Position numbers and translations under genes: made by a program
In this document: positions 54,415-64,000 of the stretch, in pieces
Layout of the letters: each line of letters opens with the position of its first letter
Position numbering within the stretch: the first letter of the stretch is position 1
Source: Viola odorata
Taxonomy: Eukaryota; Streptophyta; Magnoliopsida; Malpighiales; Violaceae
DNA length: 64,000 bases
NCBI GenBank assembly: GCA_963691705.1
Contig: OY829546.1
Span: 35,620,040 to 35,684,039, forward strand
Direction: 5' to 3'
Notes under the pieces: model-generated
Seen by the model: only the letters and a program-made list of their open reading frames with translations
What the model was told of the DNA's origin: nothing
The model's database searches: none

Positions 54415-56257
54415 GGGGTTATAGCATAAAAGCCCCTTGTACTATCGCGAAAAATAGAAACCTCCCCTGTACTAAAAAAAGTGATAAACGAGTCCCTGTA
54501 CTATCGGTTAGTGGCATAAGGGTCAAAACTAACAGTCAAACTAATTGACTGTTAATTTTGACCCAGGCCAGTCGGTTCCCAAATTTTTCATTCCCGGTTA
54601 CATCTGCAAATTAAAATAAAGTGGAAACTAATAAAATTAAAAAAATTAAAAAAAATTCAGAAAAAATATTGTAATTAATTTTAAAAATTCAGAAAAATAA
54701 TTTAATTAATTTAAAAAATTCAAAAAATACTGTAATTAATTTTTAAAAATTTTAAAAATAATATAACTAATTTAATAAATCAGAAAAAAGTTAAAAAATT
54801 CAAAAAATTAAAAGATCAGTGCAAAAATTTAAAAGTAAAAAAAATATGAAAATGTAAAAATTAAAGAAACATTTCCAGCATTTTCATTTCTTATTTTGTT
54901 ATTCCTTAATTTCTTTGTTTCTTTCTTTTTCTTTTACATTTTTGTCCATTTTATTTTCCATTTTCATTTCCACATCTCCACCATCTCTGCCAAACCCACC
55001 TTCATCATGGAGGGAAAGAAAGCGATTTATTCCTTCGCTTCGCTTCCCTACACTGCTCAATTCTAAATAGTTTTTTGGTCGAAAGGAACTGGATCCCAAT
55101 CCAACCCCACACAAAGCCAATGCCACCGCCCGTCCGCCACAGCAACCCACACAATCACGACATGAACCTTAACCCCTTTCAAATTGGTGACCCTCTTAAT
55201 GGTCGGATTCATCTCCTTTCGAGCATGGTTCCAATTAATCCACCACCATTCACAAATCAATTAATTCCAATTCCATCACAGCAAAATCAAACCATCCAGT
55301 AAACCAATTAATTAATCTCGCCCATCCTCCTCCAAATCCTCCAGCAGCCCAGCTGCTCTGCTAGCCTCTCCTTCACACCAGCAGCCCAGCTGCTCTGCTA
55401 GCCTCTCCGCCGCACCATCCACCACCACCACCCAACCGCTTTAGCCACCGCCGCGACCAATAATCCACACGGACCCAACCACCGAACCACCCCCAAATCA
55501 ACATCAAACCATCATCACCAAATATCCCCGATCCAAACCAAATCAAAGGAGGAAGAAAAAAAAAGGAAAGGAAAAAGAAAGTAAAGGAAAAGAAAGGAGA
55601 GTTGTCGGGAGAGAGTGAAGTGTGGAAGAATGAAAGAAAAGAGAGGAGAGGAAAGAAAAAGAGAGTAAAGGAAAGAAAAGAGGGATGTTGCACAGACTCA
55701 TCTCGTTGCTCAGATCTGAAATTGTTATAGATCTGGGTAGGTAGGCTTTCGAAAGTGAATTTTTGAGAGGATGAGAATTAATTAGGTAGTGCCAGATTGA
55801 ATTTAATTTGATGCAGAGATGGGATTTAATTTGGTGCAGGGATTGAATTTTTGTGGTATTTTGACAGTGGTGTGGCTGATTGGATTTGAAGGGACGAAGA
55901 AATGAATTTAATTTATGGGTTTTTTGTCCCAGATCCAACTTGTAGCAAACTTAGGGTTTTTTTTGGATTTGAGGAAGATGATGAGTAGAGAGAGAGAGAG
56001 GAAGGAAGAAATGATTTTGAAAAAAGAAAAGAAAACCAATTCACAAAAAAGAAAAGAAAAATTTGTTACCTGGAAGAACAGTATTTTTTTTTGCAACCGG
56101 TTGTAGCAAGTAACATTTAACAGTCTGTTAGTCAAACTAACAGAAAAGGTCCTTTTGCTACTGACCGATAGTACAGGGACCCGTTCATCATTTTTTTTAG
56201 TACAAGGGAGGATTTTATTTTTCGCGATAGTACAGGGGACCTTTATGCTATTACCCC
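54415..56257. mobile_element. Non-autonomous Mutator-like element, 1843 bp
   Basis: Long terminal inverted repeats of ~110 bp are present. The left starts GGGGTTATAGCATAAAAG; the right end, reversed, starts GGGGTAATAGCATAAAGG. Both contain CTGTACTATCG and a TAGTTTGAC-type inner motif. A perfect 9-bp duplication TTTAATTTA flanks it (54406-54414 and 56258-56266), the size typical of Mutator elements. No transposase is seen. The interior (54890-55960) has a C-rich patch with a 30-bp direct repeat (about 55349 and 55378, GCAGCCCAGCTGCTCTGC) and purine tracts (55545-55680, 55990-56070). This could be captured host DNA or plain filler. Confidence 0.88.
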
Positions 56258-56266
56258 TTTAATTTA

Positions 56267-57386
56267 AGTAAAAAAGTTAATAAAAGTTAAGTTTTGAACG
56301 GTTAACGTAATCTAGGTTCTTTTAATTGAACAATGATATCATTATTGTTACAATAAAAGGTCAACTGGTTAGCAATACTAAGAATTATTCTCTCGTTTTT
56401 TTTAATTGTCGTTTCTTCAGTTTTTACGATAACTAATACAATCATTAGATTATAATTATTGTATAATTTTGACTAAATTACCCTTATTAATTATGAATCA
56501 TTCCTTTTTAATTTTCCTCCAAAAAGTGATTAATTTAAAAAAATTTAGGATTAATTTTGTCATTAATTACAAAAAGTGATCTTCAAAATCAAAAAGTGAC
56601 AACTAAATATGCAAAATCATTTTCTAAAAAAGTTACAATTAAAAAAAATAGAGGGAGGATGAAAGGATGAACAATAAACTTTTTGATCCAAACAATCTCC
56701 TTAGCTGATGTCCCTACGTACTTAGCTTTTATTGTAGAATCAGCAACAAATTCTTGCTTTGATTTTTTCCAACTCACAACATCTTCATTTAGAAGGAAAA
56801 CAAATTTTGACTTCGATTTAGAATCATCAAATCCTATTGATCGGGAAGATTGTATCTTTCCATTTTTCTAGAATTTTCTTGTTTTATTTTCTATTTTTTG
56901 GTATTTTTTATTTTTATATTAATTTGAACAGAAAACTTAATGAAGGGGAGGAATTGTATCTCTTAAAATTCGGAAACTAAAATCAACTAGGGGGTTATTT
57001 TGTAAGTTTGTAACTAAAATTACCCTTAAAATTATACTATATCATTTTTATGAAGCAAATTTTTCTTTTAGGAATTTATTTTTTGTTAATAGGATTTTTT
57101 ACAATTTTATATTATTATTTGAAGTTTTATGATTTTTTTTCTTCTTTTTAGAAAAAAATTCCTAATTTTTGAAATTTTAATTGTTTTTCTGCCATTCTAA
57201 ACGGTCGGGTAGATTAAGCTTCTTATAAAATTAGTGCATTGAAATCGACTTTTTTTTATTCATGGGTTATTTTAGTTTGACCGAAATTTTTTAATTAATA
57301 ATAGAATTATATATTATGGAAGAAAAAAGTTATTCTATATTTTCAATTAATTGGCACATAAACATAAAATAATTAACTTAGTAAAG
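56267..57386. other. A/T-rich intergenic DNA with a copia fossil
   Basis: Apart from the RNase H fragment at about 56675-56870, no gene or complete element is recognised. Confidence 0.5.
56675..56870 (-). pseudogene. Fossil of a Ty1/copia RNase H domain
   Basis: On the minus strand the translation contains KSKFVFLLNEDVVSWKKSK, then QEFVADSTIKAKYVGTSAKE and IVWIKKFI. The order SWKKSKQ, ADST-x-AKY, AKEIVWIKKF is the hallmark of the C-terminal RNase H of copia polyproteins. Only about 65 codons are recognisable, and no LTR or other domain was found nearby. The Glu of the usual AEY is Lys. Confidence 0.8.
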
Positions 57387-59048
57387 AAAGCCTTTATTTT
57401 CATATCCAATTAGTTTATTTCCACACCAAAATAGTTAAAAAAAATTATCTTATTATTATATTCTCATATCTTCTCAATTTCTCTTATCAAGTTCTCTTGA
57501 TATGATAACTTCTGTATCTGTCACAATTTATTTTTGAGATCAACTATTTTTATTTTTTTCTTTTCTTTTTTAAACAATTATTTGAGAAAAAATCTATTTG
57601 ATATCTAATTTTTTTTCCAATGTAAAATTTACCCCTAATTTTTTATCCTTAATAACTTGACACCCAATTTTTATTCTGTTATATATTGGTGATAAAGTAC
57701 CAACAGAGACTTAGTTTCGAAGAGTTAATACACCCCACGGATCCAAATGTTCGTTATTTTATTTTAATTAGTTTTTTTCTATTTTTCTTGGTCCCAAATA
57801 TTTTATCCGTTACTTCAATATAGTCCAAATTGTATAAAAAAAATGTTAACGAAGACAACCTCTATTAGATTTTATTATTTTAATAATTTTTTCTAACAAT
57901 CGGGTGTGGAGAAAAAAAATTTAAAAATATAGGAATTAAGAAAATTTTAATAAAATAAAAAAAATATTTTTAAAATATAGCAAATTAAGAAAAATCTAAT
58001 ATTTTTTAATATTTTTAAAAAATATATTTTCAACAACAAAATATGTAGGAACACTAGATTTCAGTTTATCAACACAATTTCATGTCTTGCCAAATTCTCT
58101 TTTAATTTCTCAAACATCTCCATTTATCATACAAATTATGTTTTTATTTTTTATCCTATTGCGCGTTCTTGGAGGAATGAAATACACAAATTCTATTCTT
58201 CACTACTGCATATTCTTCATATTTTTCTAATTTTTAAAATATTTATCCTATTTTATTAGATTTTTCCTATTTTTTAAAATATTTTTCTTATTTTATTAGT
58301 TTTTTCTTAATTTCTGTTATTTTTAAAAAATATGTTTCCTATTTTATTAGAGTTTTCTTAATTTTCTATATTTTTTTAAAAATATGTTTCCTATTTTATT
58401 AGATTTTTTAAAATGTTTTTACTATTTTATTATATTTTTTCTATATTTTAAAAGAATTTTTCCTATTTTATTAGATTTTTCTTAATTCCTATATTTTTTT
58501 TAAAATATTTTCTGATGTGTGGGATGCGATTGTTAGAAAATTATTAAAATAATAAAATCTAACGTTTTTTTTTACAATTGTGACTATATTAAATTAACGG
58601 ATAAAATATTTGGGACCAATAAAAATAGAAAAAAAAACGTTTAGAACTGATTAAAATAAAATGACAAACATTTGGAACCGTGAGGTGTATTAACCCTTTA
58701 AAACTGAGTCTTTGTTGGTACATTATCACCAATTAATGTGTAACAGAATAAAAGTTGAGTGTCAAGTTATTAAGGATCAAAAATTATGGGTAAATTATGG
58801 ATAAATTTTACAGTGTAAAAAAAATTTAGATATCAAATAGATTTTTTTTCAAATAATTGTTTAAAAAGGAAAATAAAAAAAATAAGAGTAGTTGATCCCA
58901 AAGATAAATTGTAACAGATACAGAAGTTATCATATCAAGATAAATTTGATAAGAGAAATTGAGAAGATATGAAAGTATAATAAAATAATTTTTTTAAACT
59001 ATTTTGGTGTGAAAATAAGCTAATTGGACATGGAAATAAAGATTCGAT
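57387..59048. mobile_element. Fold-back element with ~0.53 kb inverted arms
   Basis: The left arm (57387 to about 57910) and the right arm (about 58510-59048) are inverted copies. Examples are CCAATTAGTTTATTTCCACACC against its reverse near 59010, GATATGATAACTTCTGTATCTG against about 58915, and the AGATTTTATTATTTTAATAATTTT inner ends. Near-duplications TTAGTAAAG and TTAGTAAAA (57378-57386 and 59049-59057) suggest a 9-bp target. The central ~600 bp repeats a TCCTATTTTATTAGATTTTTCTTAATT-like word at least six times. No transposase is seen; a MULE-type or fold-back origin is inferred. Confidence 0.8.
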
Positions 59049-59187
59049 TTAGTAAAAAGGGAAAAACTTAATAAATAGCATCTGTCCACCTGAACAAACA
59101 CACCCACACACACTATATGCATGCAAACTCATCACAGCTTCACATAAGAAAAACTTTAACTTTATTGCTCTGGTCGTCAGAGAGAAG

Positions 59188-59223
59188 ATGAGAGGAACTT
59201 GTTGTACTAATCAGATGAGATGA
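59188..59223 (+). promoter_or_regulatory. Possible short upstream ORF overlapping the DRB start
   Basis: An ATG at 59188 opens 11 codons ending at TGA 59221-59223, overlapping the first in-frame ATG of the main gene (59220) by four bases. It would lower initiation at 59220 and favour 59232 if the 5' UTR includes it. The transcription start is unknown. Confidence 0.35.
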
Positions 59224-60557
59224 AGAAAATCATGGTGGAAGAGAAAGGCAAGCAAATTTCATCTTATCGATTTTAGTTTCGTTCTATTTCATTTTATAGT
59301 AATCATCTGCTATCAAGTAGGTGTTCCTGAACCATTGATGCATAAGAATCACCTACAAGAATACACACAGAAACTAGGCTTACCTTTCCCGGTTTACCAT
59401 ACCATCAATGAAGGATTCCAGCATGCCCCCAAGTTTAGGTCCACTGCTTTGGTTAATGGACAATCTTACGCGTCCGAACTCACATTTCCTCATCGAAAGG
59501 AAGCTGAGCAGGATGCAGCAAGAATCGCTCTCAACTCCATCAAAGAAGAGATGAAACGTGAAGCATGCTTCAACATTCACAAGGTCACAACTCTATTTAT
59601 CTACTTGCTTGTTGTATTTGAATTAGAAGAGGAACATATCTGCATAAGAAGTGTGTCAATGACTCTGCATTTACTGCAGGGTGCAAAATATTGCAAGTCT
59701 ATTTTGTATGAATTTGCTGTGAAGATGAACCTGAAAGCTCCTACATATAGAATCAACACCATGCAGCAAGAACAATCGCGGCCAATCTATATCTGCTCAA
59801 TGTTCTTTGATGGGAAAGCTTACGATGGTGAGGTGGGGAGAAGCAGGAAAGAGGCAGAACAGCTGGCAGCATGGACTGCAATCAGGAAACTCCAAGGTGC
59901 TTTGCAAAATCTTGGTTAATTTCTTGCTTGGGCTTAACTGAATTAATTAACAGCACAGATGAGATGTTGTAACAATAAACAAGTTTAACTTCTACAGAAT
60001 CAGATTCAGGAATTCTGGGCGGGATAATCCACGCAAAATTCAAACATTTCAATCCATTGCATAAGGTGAAGAGCTCAAGTTTCAAACCCAGCAACAAGTT
60101 AGTAGTTCAACAGTCAGGTAAAAGTTACAGTTTATCAGATTTAGCCAGCAACATTGTATAAATCTCTTCTTCGTGTTGAACTAGAAACTAACAATTATCA
60201 AATCGGTGGTTGTTTAGTGGAATCCTCTGAGTCTCAGCAGCTAATTAATGTTATGGTATGTCACTCCTCTCTTCAAACTAACAACTATACCCTGTTTTAG
60301 AAATGTGATGGAAGTTTTCTTTTCTCAGGAAAAGTTCTGCTTTAACTCCATACACAAAATTGCTCTTTTGTACTCTGATAATCTGTTTGCTGATATGAAT
60401 AGTAGCTACATACAGCAGAAACCTAACAATAAGTACTTTCTTTTTTTCCCCCAAAAATTATAAGACTTCTGCTGCTGATAACTGCTCTAAGCGTCCAGTT
60501 AGTTCAAGTGGGGAGAACAAGTTTAAACTAGAAGGGAACTCCACAAAGAAGAAGTGA
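59220..60557 (+). CDS. dsRNA-binding protein with two dsRBDs (HYL1/DRB4-like)
   Basis: Predicted exons: 59220-59247, 59321-59583, 59680-59896, 59998-60117, 60218-60255, 60465-60557. They give 252 aa, all phases consistent. The start is 59220 or the in-frame ATG 59232. dsRBD1 (about 17-86) has MHKNHLQEYTQKLGLPFPVY, HAPKFRST and KEAEQDAARIAL. dsRBD2 (about 102-168) has CKSILYEFAVKMNL and KEAEQLAAWTAIRKL. The tail is basic and Ser-rich, ending NSTKKK. Family members are partners of Dicer-like enzymes in miRNA or siRNA production; which one is not deducible. Intron 1 uses a GC donor (AAAG-GCAAGC). Intron 2 (59584-59679) is 96 nt, in frame and stop-free. The last two exons are the least certain: an alternative exon may lie near 60330-60426. 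Confidence 0.85.
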
Positions 60558-61737
60558 TGTCAGGATTGTCAAACTCGGGTAATCTTCGATTGATTTACAT
60601 CGTATATAGCACAAATGTTCAGGGTTCTTTTTCACATATTTAAAGGCTTTAGTGTTTTCTGATGAAAATTATAGTGTTTTCTTCTTCATGTTCATAGTTT
60701 CGCTCGCAATTTTTTAATATATAGTTGAGAATTTTCTTTTTCTTTTACTTTTTTCTTTGTTTTGTACTGATTTATTTTGATTGTTTTGTTTAGAGATGCA
60801 GGTTTGGGGAAGGCAGCATTCAGTTTCAGTACTGTTGATGTATATAGAGACCTAAAATGTGGCTTAACTAGTTTGGTTTTTCTTCAAATGAAACTGGTGT
60901 GATGTGAAAAACGTCGCGCGGGAATTGGTGTTTTGCAATGTCAAGAAAACTTAATATTATATTTGTTTATTTAGTAATTATATATTAATTGAATTCCCCA
61001 CTTTTATTGATGTTTTAATTAATTCGAGATAAGAATATAATTAGTTCTTTATAGACTTATTTAAAGAGTTTGGGTTAGCCTGACCCAACCCCATATTGAT
61101 CAACTTTAGAAAAAAATTAGGCACAAGTTCGATCCGGCCAATGTTCACAAACTTACAATGTTCAATCATATTCATGACCTAGCACCAACTGAAGTCTGAA
61201 ACAGAGACCCCATTGCAAATTGCAAAGCAGCTCCTTTAGCTATTCACAATTCACAATTCACAGGAGGATGGAGTTTGCTTGGTGCAAGTCGGGAATATAG
61301 TTCTCGCCTTCTCCGTATGTTTGCTCTCAGAGAACGAGAATCGATTCTCACCTGCACCGTACAAACTCCATTATTCTTTGAGCAAACCTTTTCCGCCAAC
61401 TGAAGTCTGAAACAGAGACCTCATTGCAAATTGTAGGGAGGCAAAATGTCCACGCTCAGATAATAATATATTAAGATGATGGGATGGAATATAAATTCTT
61501 AGTTCATAATTTGGACGTGGTACCTCAGAATTGCAAGTTTTCTCCTTATGGCCAACAATTGCATTCACATTGTGCATTACTTCATACCTCCATCCTTTAC
61601 GGGTTCGTATTCCTCCCTATTCAGAAAAAAGAAAAATAAAACTCAATCGATAACAGTTGTTTTTGTTCGAACAACAACAATACAAGCTGGCCGAGGCCAA
61701 CCTGATAACAATGGCAACCTATGAAGGTACCCCAAGA
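60558..61737. other. DRB 3' region and intergenic DNA
   Basis: The 3' UTR probably ends near 60900. A ~36-bp sequence (CCAACTGAAGTCTGAAACAG and following) occurs twice, at about 61187 and 61397, as direct repeats 210 bp apart. No further gene is seen. Confidence 0.5.
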
Positions 61738-61880
61738 TAGAGCTGTCAATCCGGGTCCGCAGGGACCGGACCCAGCCCGGACCTGGACAATCCGGGTCTG
61801 GACCCGACCGGTCCCGTGAAAAAACGGGACCAATTTCTAGTCCCGGTCCCGACCCGGCTAAATAGTCCGGGTCCGAGATT

Positions 61881-63190
61881 TTTTTTTTTTGTTAAATGTT
61901 TCAATTTTCTGTTTTCTTTTTCGTTTTCAATTTTCTGTTTTCAATTTTTGTTTTAGGTTCTAAATAAAGATTGGTTTAGAAATTTAGGCTTTGAAATTTG
62001 AGATTCTATTTAATTAGGAATTAGAGTGGTGGATTTGGAAATTAATTAGATTCAAATTCAATAGTTCAATTATGCTTGTTTGTGTGGATTTTGACAACCT
62101 TTAGAAGTTTTTTCCTTGTTAACGTCCATCGATGCAATGAAATTTCTAGAAATTCATGTACTGAAGAAATGATAAAAAAGTGTATATACTGTGAAATCAA
62201 TGTACAAACTTCTCTCTAGAAATTCAACAAAAAGGAAATGCAATGAAGAAATGATAAAAAAGTGTATATATATGTATATCAACAGCTTTCATTCACATTA
62301 ACGTGTCAAGATTTGAATAGCAACTTCCTTTGTGCAAATACCAATAACTTTACAAATTTAAACGCACAAAGAAAACCAAAGTAATAAATGTGCCACTGGA
62401 CTGGAGTATGCCATAGCTGAAAGAAAGAAACTTACCGAGCAGCAGATGGATTTGTAAGCAATTCAAGTGATTTCTTCAAGAAGTCTACTGCAACTGATAC
62501 ATCATCAAATGCCGACAATAAAAACAAGAAATTAATAGTTAAGTAAATTGTAACTACCATATCTTGCATCTTCAAAGCAAATTAACCTCATCAACTGAAA
62601 CAGAAGTACATAATCTTAAAAATAAAGTTCTGAAACAGAAGTACATTCCAGCAGCATGTAAATTTTCAATACTACAGACTGCAAAGTGTATATCAGATTT
62701 GATAACTCAATAGACAATAGCTAACATTATGCTAATAAAGCTCCCAAAATAATCAAAGAAAATATAGAGCCTCGGTCTACAATCATTCTTGTGAATGCAA
62801 ATGAAAAGGAATAAGGTTTCAATCAGTCAAGCAAGGTATGTTTATTTGGTTCTTCACATCACCCACAGGTACTGCAATTTCACTATCCCCTGCATCTACT
62901 CCCAGACCAATTAAGTGGAAAGTGAGGGAAAACTCTTATTTATGACAGAAGACAACCAAGCTTGACTTTGGGTAGAATTCTAATCCCTGGCAGTTAATGA
63001 ACTAGCTTAATTGGGAAACTCATATATGTTTCCAGAGAAATCTGCTCCTAAAACGTGCATGTCAAAATGGTTTAAGGAGTGGGGAAGTTATAATGTAAAA
63101 TGGCAAACATCCATAATGGAGAAGATTAAGAAATGCAAGCCGATGTTTGCTCACTACAGTGAAAAAATAATAAACAAAGCATAACAAATA
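61881..63190. other. Interior of the hAT-like element
   Basis: A/T-rich, with a direct repeat of GAAATGATAAAAAAGTGTATATA (about 62166 and 62250). No open frame with a recognisable domain is seen. Confidence 0.5.
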
Positions 63191-63414
63191 CTCCCTCCGG
63201 ACACAATTACTTGTCACTGGCTACTATTCATGTATGTGTTTCGAGGAGGCCGAATGGCTCACTATTTGACCCAAAAAGTTTCGTACTTTTTCTCGGATGT
63301 ACGTTACGTTAGAAAAAAAGTACGAATTTTTTTGGGGTCAAATAGTGAGTTATTCGGCTTCCTCGAAATGCGTACTGGAATAGTAAAGTTACAAATAATT
63401 GTGTCCGGAGGGAG
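63191..63414. mobile_element. Stowaway/mariner-like MITE, 224 bp
   Basis: CTCCCTCCGGACACAATTA at the left and its exact reverse complement at the right, flanked by TA (63189-63190 and 63415-63416). Almost the full length folds on itself, for example CTCACTATTTGACCC against GGGTCAAATAGTGAG. It is non-coding and nested in the hAT-like element. Confidence 0.93.
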
Positions 63415-64000
63415 TAATTAAAAACGTCCTACAGCACAAGCTACAGAGCAAAATGAGAGCTAGATAGGAACACAAGTTCAACAAATCCATGATGATACAA
63501 CCTCTGACCTAAAATCAAACTAAACAGATCCGAGGTAATAACTGAGGCTAGGCAACAATCAATTAAGACACATATGCCATGACTTCCAATTAGAATGGTC
63601 AAGTTAGGATGGGTATTTGGGTACTAACCTTGAAGAAGAGGTAGAAATCGACGATAGGAGATAGGAGGAGATCACGGAGCTGCTGCTGCTGGACGAGGAG
63701 AAGGGACCCGTCGCTGCTGCTGGACGAGGTAAAGGTCAGGAAGACAGGCACGGCGCCGGCGAAGGGAGACGGTGTGGTGTGGCTGCGGCTGCGGCGATAG
63801 GTGTGGTGTGGTGTGGTGTGGCAGTGGCGATAGGAGGATGTCAGATAGAGGGGAGACTCAGAAAAGAAAAGTGAAGAACGAAGAAGAGGGGGAAAAAAAT
63901 TAGGTTAGACTCTTTGATTTTTCCGGGTCTTGCCCGAATAGACCCGAGATTTCCCGGGTCGGAACCAGACCTGACCCGACTCAAAATGGGACTAGAAATT

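Larger units (their letters stand above)
61738..64000. mobile_element. hAT-like element, right end outside window
   Basis: It begins TAGAGCTGTCAATCCGGGTC, a typical hAT terminus, and is followed by repeated CCGGGTC/GACCCGG words to about 61880. The window's last ~80 bp carry the inverted equivalents (CCGGGTCTTGCCCG near 63925, GGGACTAGAAATT at the edge against AATTTCTAGTCCC near 61830). By symmetry the element should end about 93 bp beyond the window. No transposase is seen inside. A GC-rich segment with (GCT)n and (GGTGT)n runs lies at 63680-63830. Confidence 0.8.

Noticed and set aside
55063..55302. Proline-rich frame inside the MULE as a captured gene
   Set aside because: No domain, no splice pattern, low-complexity composition. 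Kept only as a question in the findings.
60315..60430. Extra DRB exon starting after TTTCTCAG near 60327
   Set aside because: It has an open frame, but no donor joins it in frame to the last exon. Joining 60255 to 60465 directly keeps the frame. Not excluded without cDNA.
63230..63421. Small frame near the right edge
   Set aside because: It lies inside the hairpin MITE and has no coding features.

Overview
The window is plant nuclear DNA, most likely from a eudicot. Two intron-containing genes, a group D (TDY) MAP kinase and a two-domain dsRNA-binding protein, sit at about 45-60.6 kb. The other two thirds is layered transposable elements, mainly Ty3/gypsy retrotransposons of the Tat/Ogre and Athila types. 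No bacterial features are seen. The species cannot be named from the sequence alone.

Nested retrotransposon block (1-44.2 kb). (i) 1-12729 is a minus-strand Ogre/Tat-type element that runs off the left edge. It has a 3.6 kb LTR, an Arg-tRNA-like primer site, gag-pro, a 150-nt predicted intron, RT, two RNase H domains and integrase. It is disabled by a gag stop, an RNase H stop and loss of an integrase catalytic Asp. (ii) It is inserted into the 5' LTR of element A (12730-21057, plus strand). (iii) Element B (21167-42480, minus strand) belongs to the same family as A. Both keep gag, protease and an integrase tail but lack RT, RNase H and the integrase core, so they look like a non-autonomous deletion-derivative lineage. 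Each also carries a solo LTR of one other family, with its own 5-bp target duplication. (iv) Element C (28633-40968, plus strand) is a complete but mutated Athila-type element, with gag, pro, RT, RNase H, integrase and a third ORF. It is inserted inside B's 5' LTR between perfect GCAAG duplications. (v) A further solo LTR (42860-44238) lies to the right.

Gene block (45.3-60.6 kb). An MPK9-like kinase is encoded in 11 exons (45314-53483, 623 aa predicted, all splice phases consistent). Its first intron holds four ~0.5 kb tandem repeats whose junctions form perfect 18-bp hairpins. Its third intron, which separates the T from the DY of the TDY activation motif, holds a probable solo LTR. Downstream come a 1.84 kb Mutator-like element with 9-bp duplications, a decayed copia RNase H fragment, and a 1.66 kb fold-back element with ~0.53 kb inverted arms. 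That element ends about 170 bp before the dsRNA-binding protein gene (59220-60557, six exons predicted, one intron GC-AG, another in frame and stop-free).

Right edge (61.7-64.0 kb): a hAT-like element rich in CCGGGTC-type repeats runs off the window and contains a 224-bp Stowaway/mariner-like hairpin MITE. Only the two cellular genes look functional. Every retrotransposon reading frame has at least one disabling lesion.
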